In this document: one piece after another, positions 8,140 through 16,435 of the stretch | Layout of the letters: each line of letters begins with the position of its first letter | Numbering within the stretch: the first letter of the stretch is position 1 | From: JBNKHG01 sp050290225 | Lineage (GTDB): Bacteria > Pseudomonadota > Gammaproteobacteria > Pseudomonadales > Cellvibrionaceae | Reading direction: 5' to 3' | Assembly: GCA_050290225.1 (NCBI GenBank) | Contig: JBNKHG010000038.1 | Span: forward strand, 1-20,586 | DNA: 20,586 nt | The notes under the pieces: model-generated | The model's database searches: none | Seen by the model: only the letters and a program-made list of their open reading frames with translations | What the model was told of the DNA's origin: nothing | Made by a program: the position numbers and the translations under genes

Positions 8140-8318
8140 AGATGTCCCTTGCTGTCTGTCTTTAAGCACATAGAAAGAATTGGCCGGGCACGGCGCTTGC
8201 GACACACCCAGCAATGCCTAACGTGCAATGATCCACCAAATCCGGCTGATCGCCCATAGCCGTATAGACCGGTTTATTTAACATTTTTGACGTGATGGGC
8301 GGGAGGATTTCGGGACAG

Positions 8319-8343
8319 GCTCGGCACTTGGATGCCACCGAGC
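8319..8343. terminator. Weak hairpin between the HupE-like and AtuA-family genes
   Basis: GCTCGG (8319-8324) pairs with CCGAGC (8338-8343); a shorter inner pair GGCA/TGCC can also form. It lies 24 bases downstream of the HupE-like stop codon and could end that minus-strand transcript. No clear T-run follows on that strand, so a factor-independent terminator is doubtful. Confidence 0.25.
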
Positions 8344-8366
8344 GGCCCTACGGTTTAACCTGACGT

Positions 8367-9380
8367 TCAAAAACCCATGCAACGCTGGATAAGCCAGAAC
8401 GAAGCGACACTCCCAACCGCATAACTCACTGTGATCTGGGAGCGCTGCATGACCAGGGGTGTTGCAATCCTGCCCTCTGGCCGGAGTTTCAAGAACAGCC
8501 GCCGCGCCAACACAGCGGCCGCAATGGCTGCGGCGGCGAAAATCACCTGACCGATTTCCACACCGACGTTAAAAAACAGCAGGCCGGTGACGATTTCCGT
8601 TTGCGGCAGCCCCACTTCACTCAGAGCCGCCGCGAAGCCAAACCCGTGCAACAGACCAAAGGAACTGGAGACGGCAATGGGATAGCGCCAGGTGAGATTG
8701 TGTCTTGCGCCCTTGGCGATCTCACTGGCGAGGAAGACGATACTGAGGGCGATGGTGGCCTCCACCGGCGGCACGGGCAGGCGCACCAGTTCCAGCGCCG
8801 ACAGAGCCAGGGTAAGGGAATGCGCCACGGTAAAACCGGTGATGGTGATCAACACGCGCCGGAGGCTGCCGGCGATCCACAACAGGCAGACAATAAACAG
8901 CAAATGATCGATGCCGGCCCAGATGTGCTCGATGCCCAACAGGGTATAGTCCCGCGCCACGCCGGCGGTGGTTTCCCGGTCGGGCACCTGCCACTGCAAC
9001 TCCTGGGGACCAAGCAACTGGGTGTGTTGCTCACCGTTGAGATTGCGGTATTTGATCAAGCTGGAGATGGATGGATTGTAATCCGGGTAGTGCACCGTCA
9101 CGGTTTGGTTGGCCAATGGCTGTTGGCAGCGGTAGAGGGCCAGCCCTATCCGGTCGCCACTGAGATCGCCTCGCCCCCGCGGCGCGTTCAGCGCGGTGCA
9201 GGTGTCGGGAAAGCGGATCTCCGGCAAGTTGAATGCCTGGACCGACGCCGGAATGCGCCACTGCAGTTTGTAGGTATCGGTTTGCAGTTCGGTGACTTCG
9301 AGATACAGGGGACGACTCTCGTGGGCAAGCGCCAGCGCGCTCAGGCCGCATAGGCAGCACAGCAGCAAAAAGCGTTGCAT
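8367..9380 (-). CDS. HupE/UreJ family membrane protein
   Basis: This 337-aa protein starts with a signal-peptide-like stretch (RFLLLCCLCGLSALALA, then HES). About 110 residues with a periplasmic-domain look follow, and then about six hydrophobic segments from residue 145 on. The signature GIEHIWAGIDHLLF (149-162) and LLHGFGFAAAL (243-253) identify the HupE/UreJ-type group with an N-terminal extension. Classical HupE/UreJ proteins are linked with nickel supply to hydrogenase or urease; no hydrogenase or urease gene is visible here, so the cargo is unknown. The gene directly follows the PpiC-like gene. An in-frame GTG at 9389 would overlap that gene by four bases; the ATG at 9380 is preferred because GGAGG is about ten bases before it. 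The pairing suggests that the isomerase helps fold or insert this protein. Confidence 0.85.
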   Translation of the reverse strand: MQRFLLLCCLCGLSALALAHESRPLYLEVTELQTDTYKLQWRIPASVQAFNLPEIRFPDTCTALNAPRGRGDLSGDRIGLALYRCQQPLANQTVTVHYPDYNPSISSLIKYRNLNGEQHTQLLGPQELQWQVPDRETTAGVARDYTLLGIEHIWAGIDHLLFIVCLLWIAGSLRRVLITITGFTVAHSLTLALSALELVRLPVPPVEATIALSIVFLASEIAKGARHNLTWRYPIAVSSSFGLLHGFGFAAALSEVGLPQTEIVTGLLFFNVGVEIGQVIFAAAAIAAAVLARRLFLKLRPEGRIATPLVMQRSQITVSYAVGSVASFWLIQRCMGF

Positions 9381-9385
9381 GGCCT

Positions 9386-10309
9386 TCACCCCTCCACGCC
9401 GTTATCGGTTTGCGTCGTGGTGGCGGATACCCGTTGCAGCGCTTCATCCACCCGGATGTCATAGCCTTTCACGATAGATTGAATGGCCTTGTCAAGGTCC
9501 GCATCCAGCCGATCACGCAATGCATCCTGCATCACTTTGTCGTGCACCTCTGCCAGTTCGGGTGCATAGCCCGGTCGCAAGCGGGTTACCATCACCAGGT
9601 GCTCGCCGTAAGGGGAGCTGAAGGGGCCGCGCCAGACCTGGTCATTCGGTGTCAAATCAAATAACGCCGCCTGCATCTCTTCACCAAAATGGCTGGCGAT
9701 TTCATCCGCCTGCTTGTTGACGTAATTGACGTGGTAGAAAAAGCGGTCACCATGGCCCAGTCCTTCGTGAAACGGCACTTTATCGGCATTCAGGTTTTTC
9801 AGGGTCTGCTCCGCCAGTGTTCGGGCCTTGTCGGCGCCATGCCGCTCGCGGTTAAAAAACACGTGGGTAAAGGTAATTTCCGCGGGCTGGTAATAGGTCT
9901 CCAGATGGCGTTGGAAATAGTCCTGCAGTTCGGGCTCGGTGATTTCCGTACCCACCGAGACAAATCCCCGGGTAATGAACTCCAGTTGCTGGATCAAGCG
10001 GCGCCGCGCGACGTAATCGTTGCGGTCCAGCTTCAGTGCCTTGGCCTCGCGGTACAGCGCCTCCTCCTGCACATAATCGTCGATAAACGTCTGCAGCTTG
10101 TCGGCCGGCATCTCATCCAGCATGCGGTTGAAGCGCTCGGGTTCAAACGCCTTGGCCCGGTATTGCACAAAGGTCAACAGATCGTCCCGCGTGACGACGA
10201 TCTCGCGGGAGTTCACCGTATCGGCATCGTCGTTGATACCCTCATAGACGGTAAACATTACCATGCCGATCAGAAGGAAATGGATCAGGGGTTCCTTGAA
10301 GATACGCAT
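9386..10309 (-). CDS. PpiC-type peptidyl-prolyl cis-trans isomerase, membrane-anchored
   Basis: This 307-aa protein has one N-terminal hydrophobic segment (about 8-22, HFLLIGMVMFTVYEG) after a short basic lead, so it is probably a periplasmic protein held in the inner membrane. A SurA/PpiD-like helical part (about 40-135) is followed by a rotamase-like domain (about 141-255) starting at PAEITFTHVFF and including WRGPFSSPYGEHLVMVTRLRPG. The family assists folding of exported proteins by prolyl isomerisation. Its stop codon is five bases from the ATG of the HupE-like gene, which points to a two-gene transcript and a linked role. No strong ribosome binding site is seen before its ATG. Confidence 0.87.
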   Translation of the reverse strand: MRIFKEPLIHFLLIGMVMFTVYEGINDDADTVNSREIVVTRDDLLTFVQYRAKAFEPERFNRMLDEMPADKLQTFIDDYVQEEALYREAKALKLDRNDYVARRRLIQQLEFITRGFVSVGTEITEPELQDYFQRHLETYYQPAEITFTHVFFNRERHGADKARTLAEQTLKNLNADKVPFHEGLGHGDRFFYHVNYVNKQADEIASHFGEEMQAALFDLTPNDQVWRGPFSSPYGEHLVMVTRLRPGYAPELAEVHDKVMQDALRDRLDADLDKAIQSIVKGYDIRVDEALQRVSATTTQTDNGVEG

Positions 10310-10629
10310 TGCAGGACTCTTTTCTTTATTGAAGGTATATAAGAGGATTTCCGGTTACAGCATTTAGGCCGGGTTGATTTCGCTCTCTAGTTGTTGTGCA
10401 TAGCGGTAACCGGGCGGCCAGCCGCCCGGGAGTGGAAGGCACCGGCATTCCCCGACAAGGCAGCAAATAGTAGGCCGCCCTGATTTTAAGTATGGACAAT
10501 CATAGATGACCTGGCAGCTTTCACCATAGGATATCAGGCCAAATCCGTTAGCATTATCGACCTGACATCCATGCCTTTGATGTGGAAGAGGAGGGACTCA
10601 GAGGAAAACTGGCATCGTTTGCGCGCCAA
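10310..10629. other. 320-base gap between the GST and PpiC-like genes
   Basis: No gene is supported. The left part carries nested inverted repeats, described separately, and the region before 10345 should hold the PpiC promoter. From about 10556 one plus-strand frame (HAFDVEEEGLRGKLASFARQ) has protein-like composition, but it has no start codon or ribosome binding site and runs into the GST gene; it may be a relic. Confidence 0.4.
10351..10429. repeat. Nested inverted repeats with a strong GC hairpin
   Basis: CCGGGCGG (10410-10417) and CCGCCCGG (10422-10429) form an 8-bp GC stem with the 4-base loop CCAG. Partly overlapping it, GTAACCGG (10406-10413) is the exact complement of CCGGTTAC (10351-10358), so two exclusive structures are possible. 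There is no T-run on either strand. It could be a REP-like element or a transcription end for the converging side of the GST gene. Confidence 0.5.
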
Positions 10630-11235
10630 CTACTGAAACACTGTGGTTTGAAAACTAGTCCGCTGAGCAATATTTCGCCGCCATGCTTCTAGTCTTGAGT
10701 ACTTTTTCGCAGTTTCCAGGTCTGGAAGACGAAAAGTCAGATAGTCAAGCGCTACGGCAACCGCAATATCACCCATTGAGATCTCATCAATTGATGAGCA
10801 AAGCCCGATATTGTGTTCAAGGTGTTCAAGAGTACGCCAAATCGCTCGCCACCGGCGTTGGCTAATAAGCGAATTGTTTGCCTCGTCGTTTAAGTAAGTT
10901 CGGGAGATGACCGTTGTGAAAGATGCATCCATTAGCCCTTGGCCTAATCCGACGAGATGGAGAACTTCCTCTTTACGATTGTCTGGAACAAGAGGTCTGC
11001 CTTGACCTCGGGCATCCAGATAGTTTGCGATCAAGACCGATTCACTTATCGCGATACCGGTAGCCGAAACCAGCGTAGGGATTCTGCCAACAGGGTTTTC
11101 AGAGAGTAGACGCTCATCATCGCCCCAAGGATCACACCAACACAGCCTTACGCTATCTGCCAAGCCTTTCTCCAGTATGACGATTCGTGTCATACGGGCA
11201 TAGGGCGAAGTCTTATTTAAAAATAATTTCATCAT
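10630..11235 (-). CDS. Glutathione S-transferase family protein
   Basis: This 201-aa protein has the usual GST size. The N-terminal thioredoxin-like domain (about 1-78) shows a candidate catalytic serine, Ser10 (TSPYARM), the cis-proline in RIPTLV (Pro53) and the glutathione-contact ES pair (65-66) in GIAISESVLIANYLD. The rest is the all-helical domain. It would conjugate or reduce an electrophile with glutathione in the cytoplasm. Its ATG overlaps the stop codon of the MFS gene (ATGA), so the two are translationally coupled. A transporter and GST pair under a LysR regulator suggests a detoxification or aromatic/halogenated compound response; this is inference. Confidence 0.9.
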   Translation of the reverse strand: MMKLFLNKTSPYARMTRIVILEKGLADSVRLCWCDPWGDDERLLSENPVGRIPTLVSATGIAISESVLIANYLDARGQGRPLVPDNRKEEVLHLVGLGQGLMDASFTTVISRTYLNDEANNSLISQRRWRAIWRTLEHLEHNIGLCSSIDEISMGDIAVAVALDYLTFRLPDLETAKKYSRLEAWRRNIAQRTSFQTTVFQ

Positions 11236-12443
11236 AGGTTCTCAATTTCAGGGGACCGTGTGTGCACTCTAAGCTTATAAAGAAAGTCGCTAAAGGCGGT
11301 TAGAAAAGCACCCAGCGCCAGCACGACGCTGCCGGTGTAAAACAGAAAGTAATAACTTCCCCACTCCTTATAGAGCGCCGACATTCCATAGCCAGATAAC
11401 GTTTGGGCTACAGCAAAGACAACAGTCGCTAATCCCCAGTAGCGTTTGTGTTCAGCAAGCCCCACCAGTTCGGCGACACGGCCCGATGTGAGAGCCACAA
11501 TACCGGGCACAAGGGCTCCGACGATAAACGAAGAGAGCGACCGGTTGACAAGGGAGACCGATATTAGCGGTAGGGCTACCGCAATCGCTTTGGCGACGAA
11601 AGCCAGGGTAAGACTCACCTTCCAACCCAATCGCTGAGCCACCCATCCAGCAACCGCCGGACCACAGGCTGCACCTATACCAAAGATTGCCCATTGGGCT
11701 GACGCAGCCTCTGTGCCGAGTGCTTTCTCGCGTGCCAGGTAATCCACCCAAAACACCGTATGGGGAATAAAACCGACTGCATCCAGTGCGTAGGCCACCA
11801 ATACACAGAGCACCGCCAGTCCAACACCTCCGAACCCTTTCACAGAATTCGATGGGGCATCCACCACCGGTGCCGATGCCTTGGACAGGCCAACCAAGCT
11901 ACGGTCACAGACTATGCCCGCCAATACTAAAAAAGCCCCCAATGCCAGCCATGTTGCCGATAGGCTGACCTGCGTGAGGAGCGGCACCACTGACGCCGCC
12001 AGCACTGCGCCCAAGCCGATACCTGTAAAGACAAAGGCACCAACACGAGTGCGATGAGCTTGACGTGTTGACGCCAACGCCGTCGCGGGGCCCACAACCA
12101 TCAAGATTGCACCAGTGATACCCGCTATTAGGCGCCAACCGAAGAACCATCCAAAGTCTCCGGGTTGGGCACATAGGGCGAAGCTCAACGCGATAGCAGC
12201 AAAACACAAGCCCATTAACCATCGCAGTTGTATGCGCTCGGATAACCTGTGTGCTGATAAAGCCCCGATCAAATAGCCCAATAGATTTGAAGCACCCAGG
12301 TAAGCGACCTCACTCTCACAAAACCATTGCTGTAGAACCAACTCCGGCATCAACGGGGTGTAGGCGAAACGGGCGACCCCAATCCCGGCAAATGTCGCCG
12401 TCACCCCAATCAGCAACGCCGGCAGGTCCTCTTTTCTCATCAT
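11232..12443 (-). CDS. MFS transporter, YbfB/YjiJ-like
   Basis: This 403-aa protein has about 12 hydrophobic segments and no soluble domain, which is the major facilitator layout. The first segment, with the motif GIGVARFAYTPLMPEL (about 19-34), is typical of the YbfB/YjiJ group of permeases. The start at ATG ATG (12443) skips 29 in-frame residues with no membrane-protein character; only GGAA is seen upstream of it. The substrate is unknown. The gene overlaps the GST gene and diverges from the LysR gene 194 bases away, the common arrangement for a regulator and its target operon. Codon use and GC are somewhat lower than in the catabolic block. Confidence 0.88.
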   Translation of the reverse strand: MMRKEDLPALLIGVTATFAGIGVARFAYTPLMPELVLQQWFCESEVAYLGASNLLGYLIGALSAHRLSERIQLRWLMGLCFAAIALSFALCAQPGDFGWFFGWRLIAGITGAILMVVGPATALASTRQAHRTRVGAFVFTGIGLGAVLAASVVPLLTQVSLSATWLALGAFLVLAGIVCDRSLVGLSKASAPVVDAPSNSVKGFGGVGLAVLCVLVAYALDAVGFIPHTVFWVDYLAREKALGTEAASAQWAIFGIGAACGPAVAGWVAQRLGWKVSLTLAFVAKAIAVALPLISVSLVNRSLSSFIVGALVPGIVALTSGRVAELVGLAEHKRYWGLATVVFAVAQTLSGYGMSALYKEWGSYYFLFYTGSVVLALGAFLTAFSDFLYKLRVHTRSPEIENL

Positions 12444-12574
12444 CGACTTTGAGATTCCATTAAAGCTGGTGTTTTTGCAGGAACTAAACCAAGGCTTGAG
12501 GGGGACTGCATCGCCACATACAAGTCTCAATTTCTTGAATCATCCCAAGTTATGGTAATGTGCAGCATGCAATC

Positions 12575-12592
12575 TTATAAAGTGATTTATAA
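12575..12592. promoter_or_regulatory. Perfect inverted repeat between divergent LysR and MFS genes
   Basis: TTATAAA (12575-12581) and TTTATAA (12586-12592) flank GTGA. The repeat lies 45 bases before the LysR start, and a TATAAT (12588-12593) overlaps its right arm. AT-rich dyads in divergent promoters are typical LysR binding sites, where the protein represses itself and switches the target operon. No good -35 box was found, so the promoter call is weaker than the operator call. Confidence 0.55.
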
Positions 12593-12637
12593 TGATTTAA
12601 TTTATCTTATTTAGTGATATTAAATTGAGGCAGGTCT

Positions 12638-13498
12638 ATGCAGCTAAAATCGCTACGGTTGTTTATGGACGTGGTTGAAGCCGGAAGTTTCGTGGCCGCT
12701 GCTGAACGTCGGCATACGGTGCAGTCAAACGTAACTGCACATGTGAAAAAACTGGAAACGGAGTTGGGCGTCCAGCTTTTTCATCGAAAAGGAGGGGCCC
12801 GACTGACAACTGCAGGCACGACCTTGGCGGATTATGCCAGGCGCATGCTGCAAACCCACGATGAGGTTTTGGAACTGTTTCACGGCGACAAGGCAGTCCC
12901 GAGCCGACTGCGCCTGGGCGCAATGGAAACCACTACGGCCGTACGTCTGCCACCGGTATTGGCCGAATTTCACTGTCGACATCCTGAAATTGACCTAACG
13001 GTGGAAACAGGCCCCACCGCCGCACTGGTATCCAAGCTTCTCGAGGGAAGTGTCGATGGCATTTTTATCGCGGGCCGGCCAGAGCACGAGCGATTTCACC
13101 TTTTAAAGGCGTTCAGTGAATGGCTGGTGCTGGTCGGTCCCAAACCATTTATCCAGTTTCCTACGCAGGAGCAGCTCCTGGAAACAGCGTTTCTCGCCTT
13201 CCGTCAGGGGTGCAGCTATCGCCAGCGTATCGATTTGTTTCTCTCCTCCCAAGGCGTGACGGCGACCAGAATCTTTGAGTTTGGCAGTATCGATGGAATT
13301 CTCGGCTGCGTCGCCGCGGGGATGGGTTATACCCTTATGCCTTTATCCACTGTCAAAATCCATCGACAACGATTCGACATTGACTACCTTGAACTGCCGC
13401 CCGCTATCGCAAAACTCGATACTTATTTCGCAACAGCGGCCCCTGAAACGTGGACACCTGTGCTTGCCCGATTTATTGAAGCATTGGGTGAACCCTAG
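12638..13498 (+). CDS. LysR-family transcriptional regulator
   Basis: This 286-aa protein has the winged helix-turn-helix of LysR regulators at residues 1-60: LRLFMDVVEAGSFVAAAERRHTVQSNVTAHVKKLETELGVQLFHRK (in two blocks). The effector-binding domain follows from about 88 (LRLGAMETTTAVRLPPVLAEF). Cys190 and Cys216 regions (GCSYRQRID, GILGCVAAGMG) match the family's C-terminal half. GAGG stands eight bases before the ATG. It diverges from the MFS-GST pair, which it probably controls. It is the last well-preserved gene before the decayed region. Confidence 0.93.
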   Translation: MQLKSLRLFMDVVEAGSFVAAAERRHTVQSNVTAHVKKLETELGVQLFHRKGGARLTTAGTTLADYARRMLQTHDEVLELFHGDKAVPSRLRLGAMETTTAVRLPPVLAEFHCRHPEIDLTVETGPTAALVSKLLEGSVDGIFIAGRPEHERFHLLKAFSEWLVLVGPKPFIQFPTQEQLLETAFLAFRQGCSYRQRIDLFLSSQGVTATRIFEFGSIDGILGCVAAGMGYTLMPLSTVKIHRQRFDIDYLELPPAIAKLDTYFATAAPETWTPVLARFIEALGEP

Positions 13499-13677
13499 AA
13501 TGTTTGCAGAACGATTATCTCGCGAACGCCAGATGGCCAATCGTTTTTCGAAAGTGTTAGCTGTGTCGATACTGCGTACTGGCAAGAAGATGCATGTTCC
13601 GTTGAGCAGGTTCAAACCCGTATCTGAATCACTACAGGATACCCAAAACATTTGCTACGCTTGCGGGGTAAGCTTTC

Positions 13678-14209
13678 TTAGATACAGGCAATAACCCTGA
13701 CCTAAACGCCACATCGGGCACAGGTCTGCACATCTATGTCAATTGCCTGCTTCTCAGAGACCGACGGGCGGGTCACGTAGCGGTATAGCCGCTCGAGCTT
13801 GCCCCGTTGCTATTCATTGGCCGACATACCCGCATGCAAAGAAAACCCATCGACTTTCGCTCTGATCCAAGCAGTCTCAGTCGTCCATTGACGGTAGGGT
13901 CTCCAAGGTTAACGCCTTTTTTCCGGCCTGTGGTCCGACTATGATGCGGTACCTGACCGAGTGATCTTTCAGGTGGAGCAGTGTTGCGATCTCTCCCACT
14001 TCGTCAACGCATTCATCTCACCCAGGAGGGTGGCAACTTCGTGGCTTACCAACACGCTCTGGTGCACCAAAGCGCCGGCGACACGCAAGCTGATTCGTAC
14101 GCTCCATCGATACCAGAATATCGACAAAGTCTGGATAATACTCTTGAATCAGCTGGTAGAGCAGCGTGTTCTCTGGGCGGTGACGTTCATACCGTTGAGC
14201 CTGGCCCAA
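13678..14209 (-). pseudogene. Decayed IS91-family (Y2) transposase
   Basis: Reading the minus strand, four blocks match IS91-type transposases in the right order. They are an N-terminal YERHRPENTLLYQLIQEYYP (within 14084-14209), VGPQAGKKALTLETLPS (about 13889-13939), DGFSLHAGM to KLERLYRYVTRPSVSEKQ (13747-13851), and CARCG then VRVIA (13690-13722), the Cys-rich tail. Stops interrupt it at 14018-14020, 13877-13879, 13810-13812 and 13705-13707. A frameshift lies between 13851 and 13879. Two large parts of the protein are missing (after residue ~42, including the catalytic tyrosine region, and before the Cys motif). It is a relic without activity. It begins about 180 bases after the LysR gene and marks the edge of the degenerate right-hand region. 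Confidence 0.8.
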
Positions 14210-14691
14210 GACAGCAATTTCTTAGCACATCATCCTGAAATCCTTTTCGGCAATGTGTGGCAGAAGGCTACATCCTGGCTCATAAAGGTCGACTGTGTGA
14301 AGAAGTCTCTGAATTTGCGCCGAATCGCAGGCGCGTCACTTGCGCTGCACTAAACTCCTTCGGCTACGTCAGCGGTGTTGATTCTTTGGCCACGTCCAAT
14401 CAAAGTCCGGTCTTAAAAAATCGCGGAATTGATTCCTCGAGTCATGATCAGAGTAACCATATAAAATACCGCTCTTGGCTGAAACCTGTCCCCAAAGTCT
14501 TGGCTGATGATCGGCGCCCATCTTGGGTTGTATATGACCTCCACCATACCCTACGCAACGGAAACGACCGTCTGGTGGCCGAACACGACAAGAATTTAAT
14601 TGAGAGGCACTGTCCCGAAGAACGATCAGTGTCGTGATGCCAAACACCTAACCCTGATTGACTCTTCGCATCCAGCTCGTGGAATTAATTT
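14210..14691. other. Gene-poor stretch with a faint integrase-like trace
   Basis: No intact gene is supported. A plus-strand frame (about 14509-14637) reads SWVVYDLHHTLRNGNDRLV and later NLIERHC. This faintly resembles the W-x-x-HDLRRT segment of tyrosine integrases, with the Arg of that motif lost. The match is short, and no other integrase block is seen upstream. Confidence 0.2.
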
Positions 14692-14901
14692 TCAAGTAGA
14701 TTGCTTAGAAGTGTTTGACGAGTCGAACTTCTTTCCATTCCCGCTTTTGCGTGCAGGGTGTCGAGACTGATTCCAATTAAAGTCGTCGTTTTCACCAGAA
14801 ACCCCGAATTCAACCAATTTTATCTCTCCACCGCGATCCAAAAACTCTCTGATTGATTGCTCAAGGCTTGTGGAAGTGGCGCTCTGCTCGTCTTTTGGCA
14901 T
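14692..14901 (-). CDS. Small hypothetical protein, 69 aa
   Basis: I do not recognise this protein. It starts at an ATG with GGTGAG seven bases upstream. The first half (LEQSIREFLDRGGEIKLVEFG, about 13-33) has the look of a short helical domain; the second half is polar and rich in Asn, Ser and Lys, so it is probably disordered. It stands alone between IS relics. It may be a real small gene or a relic. Confidence 0.4.
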   Translation of the reverse strand: MPKDEQSATSTSLEQSIREFLDRGGEIKLVEFGVSGENDDFNWNQSRHPARKSGNGKKFDSSNTSKQST

Positions 14902-15096
14902 TACTTATCTCACCGAAATCCAATGTCGGCCGCTCTGAATAATACTGACGCAGGCCGAATGCGGAAATATTATAATCAACTCTATTGAAATTCAATCATG
15001 AAATATACGTGGTTCGCCCCGCCACCAACCGTGGCCTAGCTTTTGTCATTTCAATGATGATGGTCACTATATCGATATCACTGAGATAGACTTTAA

Positions 15097-15441
15097 ACCC
15101 CCTGTTCAGTTTCCGCCGTTACGTCCCTAGTGGCCGACCTTCCTGAGTTGGGAACGATGACCAACAAACTGGTGGCCACCCTGGTGAGACTGGCGTTGGT
15201 TAACCGGGATAGCGGGAAGCTAAACGGCAAACGAAGAATTTCTGGCGGGTGAGGCTCCGTACGCACAACGATATATATGACGAAGTTGAGTGCGATTCAA
15301 TGTAACCCTGTGATAAAAGCTTTTTACCATTTGTTGACGACGAAAGGGAAGCACAAGAAAGTGGCGATAGTCGCTTGTATGTGGAAGCTGATCACCATCC
15401 TTAATGTAATAATCAGAGATCGCAAGGAGTGGGCATATTAG
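15097..15441 (+). pseudogene. C-terminal fragment of an IS110-family transposase
   Basis: The plus frame from about 15097 reads SLVADLPELGTMTNKLVATL, then NRDSGKLNGKRRISGG, a TGA at 15250-15252, then TTIYMTKLSAIQCNPVIKAF and KKVAIVACMWKLITILNVII, ending at TAG 15439-15441. These are the blocks of the Transposase_20 domain that ends IS110/IS1111 transposases (LPELG, GxxRGKR, VR.ALYMA, NP.I..FY, GKP.K.A..A.MRKLL). The TGA replaces the residue right after the GG pair, which in relatives is usually Arg (one-base change from CGA). The N-terminal DEDD nuclease half is absent. It is inactive. Confidence 0.85.
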
Positions 15442-15854
15442 CTATTTGGTTAAGGGGATTGACGCCACAGTCGCTTTATATATTTTCTTCGCTGTAAAAA
15501 TTCCGTATGCCAAACAATAACTTACTGTTGGAAAGCGTTTCTACCTTTCCGAGATATAAGGAATTATTACCATGTATCACTGCCTGTGGATAAGTGACAC
15601 CCCAAAATTTATGTTTAATATCAACAACATACAGGATCGCGATATGACCCGCAAGTTGTGATATGCGGACCAAATAGATAGTTATTGGCCTAGGGGCGAG
15701 GCCGAATTGGAGAATTTCCCAACAGTCTACCTTGGGTTATTAGCAGACAGTTTTTGAGCCGGGATAAAATGGACGCCAAGGTCTGGAGTGGGCAAGTATT
15801 TGTCAGTCATCATCGAACCCTGTTTAACAAGACTGCCCGATCAGATGTGAGCCA
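15442..15854. other. Stretch without a credible gene
   Basis: AT-rich sequence follows the IS110 relic. Frames of 60-110 codons exist but start at TTG, lack ribosome binding sites and show no family features. It may hold the remaining end of the IS110 element, but no terminal repeats could be seen. Confidence 0.4.
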
Positions 15855-15917
15855 CTACACTTTAGAATTCCCCTCCCCGATGTCCTGGACGGGGTTCTCA
15901 AAATGTTTGGTTAACAT
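15855..15917 (-). CDS. Possible 20-aa peptide with a very strong ribosome binding site
   Basis: An AAAGGAGGG sequence (15922-15930 on the minus strand) stands five bases before an ATG that opens a 20-codon frame, MLTKHFENPVQDIGEGNSKV. The ribosome binding site is the best in this part of the window. It may serve a genuine small peptide or be what is left of a larger, truncated gene. I do not recognise the peptide. Confidence 0.3.
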   Translation of the reverse strand: MLTKHFENPVQDIGEGNSKV

Positions 15918-16435
15918 AATACCCTCCTTTGGAGATGGATATGATGTCACTTGGAAATTTGATCTGCTTTTTCGGCAGCCACAATTATCAACCACCCCGG
16001 CAATACCTGTTGCCAGCGAGGACCTGCACAGATGTGGCAATGAGCAGGTGATAGTACCAGATCAAGGCTCGAAGATAGGCTGATGGCAAAACAAGCTTAC
16101 GCCCACTCCCCCACCTTGTGTAGGTCCTTCACATACAAGATCGGGAGTGACAATTGTTGAGTGTGAGACTCGGAAATGACCACGGCAAATCGCTTAACAG
16201 AGCTGAATTTCGTTGCCTGGGCCGAGACAAGAGCGTCCACGTCTACTCCTCCCACCCTGGCTGGGGCGTCCAATTCTACTATCAGGGCATCCAGAATGTG
16301 TCCGCTTTCCAGGGGAATTGGCACCCGCCCCCCGGGCCGCCCAATGGTCAAGCAATTGCCTCGCGGTTCTTGCCGGAGCTGTTACCTGCCCTTTGTACAT
16401 GCGGTGCTGTTTTCATAGAAGAGAAGTATATCATC
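15918..16435. other. GC-rich stretch with no assignable gene
   Basis: Around 16097-16460 both strands carry open frames of 80-100 codons, among them a minus-strand one ending KDLHKVGEWA and a plus-strand one with VHVYSSHPGWGVQFYYQG. None has a ribosome binding site or a family match I can name. The composition is coding-like, so a decayed gene fragment is likely; strand is uncertain. Confidence 0.35.

Noticed and set aside
6475..8259. Long plus-strand frames opposite the AtuA-family gene
   Set aside because: They mirror a well-supported minus-strand gene and have no ribosome binding sites or family features.
13275..13694. 139-codon plus-strand frame overlapping the end of the LysR gene
   Set aside because: It lies out of frame in the effector domain coding region for most of its length, and the rest has no recognisable features.
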